Shown here one piece after another: positions 63,316 through 64,000 of a DNA stretch of 64,000 nucleotides. The DNA comes from Salinispora cortesiana. Lineage in GTDB: Bacteria; Actinomycetota; Actinomycetes; Mycobacteriales; Micromonosporaceae. The position numbers and the translations under genes were made by a program. Where the stretch lies: assembly GCF_000484695.1 (NCBI RefSeq), contig NZ_AXVR01000008.1:1-64000 (forward strand), given 5' to 3'. The notes under the pieces are model-generated. The model was not told the origin of the DNA, made no database searches, and saw only the letters and a list, made by a program, of their open reading frames with translations. Position 1 is the first letter of the stretch, and the number at the start of each line of letters is the position of its first letter.

Positions 63316-64000
63316 GTGTCGCGGACCCGTACCGAACGCCTGGTCAACCTGGTGATCTGTCTCCTGTCCACGCGACGGTTTCTGACCGCCGTGCAGATCG
63401 CCGCGACCGTGCCCGGCTACGAGCATGATCCGCACGACGTGCGGGACCACGAGGCGTTCCAACGCAAGTTTGAGCGGGACAAGGCCGAACTGCGCGAGCT
63501 CGGCGTCCCGCTGGAGACCGGGACGGCCAGCGCCTTCGACATCGAGCCGGGCTATCGGATCGCCCGCCGGCAGTATGCGCTGCCCGAGATTCCGCTTGAG
63601 CCGGACGAGGCCGCGGCGGTCGGCATCGCCGCCCGGCTGTGGCAGCACGCTGGTCTGGCCGCTGCCGCTTCCTCCGGGTTGGCGAAGCTGCGTGCGGCCG
63701 GCGTTGACGTGGACCCACAGGCCACGCTCGGGCTGGAGCCGATGGTGACCGTGGACCCGGCCTTCGCGCCGCTGACCGCCGCGGCCCGGGACCGTCGCGA
63801 GGTGGCGTTCGACTACCGGGTCCCGGACCGGGACGAGCCGTCCGCCCGCCGACTGCAGCCGTGGGGGGTGGTCTGCTGGCGGGGCCGGTGGTATGTGGTG
63901 GGGCACGACCTGGATCGGGCCGCGGCCCGCTGCTTTCGTCTCTCCCGGGTGGTGGGGGCGGTTCGGACGGTGGGCTCGCCGGGGGCGTACGAGCCGCCGG
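63316..64000 (+). CDS. pafB: WYL-domain transcriptional regulator PafB, cut by window end
   Basis: HTH-WYL regulator. Seen are SRTRTERLVNLVICLLSTRRFLTAVQIAATVPGY (winged HTH, about 3-36), the linker with FERDKAELRELGVPLE, and the WYL domain start with FDYRVPDRDEP. It forms a DNA-damage regulator with PafC downstream in mycobacteria. Start GTG 63316. The frame runs out of the window at 64000 after about 228 residues. Confidence 0.9.
   Translation, partial: MSRTRTERLVNLVICLLSTRRFLTAVQIAATVPGYEHDPHDVRDHEAFQRKFERDKAELRELGVPLETGTASAFDIEPGYRIARRQYALPEIPLEPDEAAAVGIAARLWQHAGLAAAASSGLAKLRAAGVDVDPQATLGLEPMVTVDPAFAPLTAAARDRREVAFDYRVPDRDEPSARRLQPWGVVCWRGRWYVVGHDLDRAAARCFRLSRVVGAVRTVGSPGAYEPP

Overview
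This window is high-GC actinomycete DNA. It most likely comes from a marine Micromonosporaceae strain, and Salinispora is the best fit. The basis is codon use with frequent GTG starts, a complete Pup-proteasome locus, mycothiol-type enzymes, and a gene set matching what is known of the lomaiviticin (dimeric diazobenzofluorene glycoside) cluster. No database search was possible, so the species and compound names are inference.

Positions 1-45656 are a biosynthetic region that continues off the left edge. (a) 1-12171 holds four PHBH-type flavin monooxygenases, two SDR or NmrA-type reductases, the polyketide ketoreductase, a TcmI-type cyclase, a didomain aromatase/cyclase, an O-methyltransferase, a DsbA-like protein and a two-domain ABM-like protein, i.e. 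aromatic (angucycline-type) tailoring. (b) 12240-20201 is a cassette of a 629-aa unknown protein, a 2[4Fe-4S] ferredoxin, a DUF3050/heme-oxygenase-like protein, a glutamine-synthetase-like ligase, an amidase, an adenylosuccinate-lyase-like enzyme and a GNAT. This matches the kinamycin/fosfazinomycin hydrazine module that makes acetylhydrazine, carries it on glutamate and delivers it to the polyketide. (c) 20287-25634 holds an ABC exporter, a Rieske ferredoxin, two VOC proteins and a secreted alpha/beta hydrolase, perhaps including self-protection. (d) 25812-36251 and 42244-43116 hold two glycosyltransferases, two methyltransferases and deoxysugar genes (rmlA, rmlB, 3,5-epimerase, 4-ketoreductase, 3-ketoreductase, aminotransferase). 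(e) 36248-41406 is the minimal type II PKS (KS, CLF and ACP with 4-nt overlaps), a discrete acyltransferase, an LnmK-type acyltransferase/decarboxylase and a second ACP. Together these form a methylmalonyl-to-propionyl starter system. (f) An AraC regulator, an MFS exporter and a HAD phosphatase close the region.

Positions 45657-64000 are housekeeping. They hold a MacB/FtsX-type ABC exporter, a RecB-like nuclease, a site-2 protease, the tRNA m1A methyltransferase and a conserved actinobacterial protein. The Pup-proteasome locus follows: ferredoxin, ARC/Mpa ATPase, dop, pup, prcB, prcA, a second dTDP-glucose 4,6-dehydratase, pafA, a small membrane protein, a DUF3866 protein and the start of pafB.

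The most notable observation is a 29-bp palindrome with an 11-nt spacer (half-site close to GTTCAACTG). It is present, at varying quality, in four divergent intergenic regions of the biosynthetic half (1071-1099, 4775-4803, 18398-18426, 28103-28131), which suggests one cluster-wide regulator. Other points are a Pup ending directly in Glu, a tandem repeat that duplicates the RBS and start of the MFS gene, a LuxR-regulator C-terminal remnant, and several perfect bidirectional terminators.
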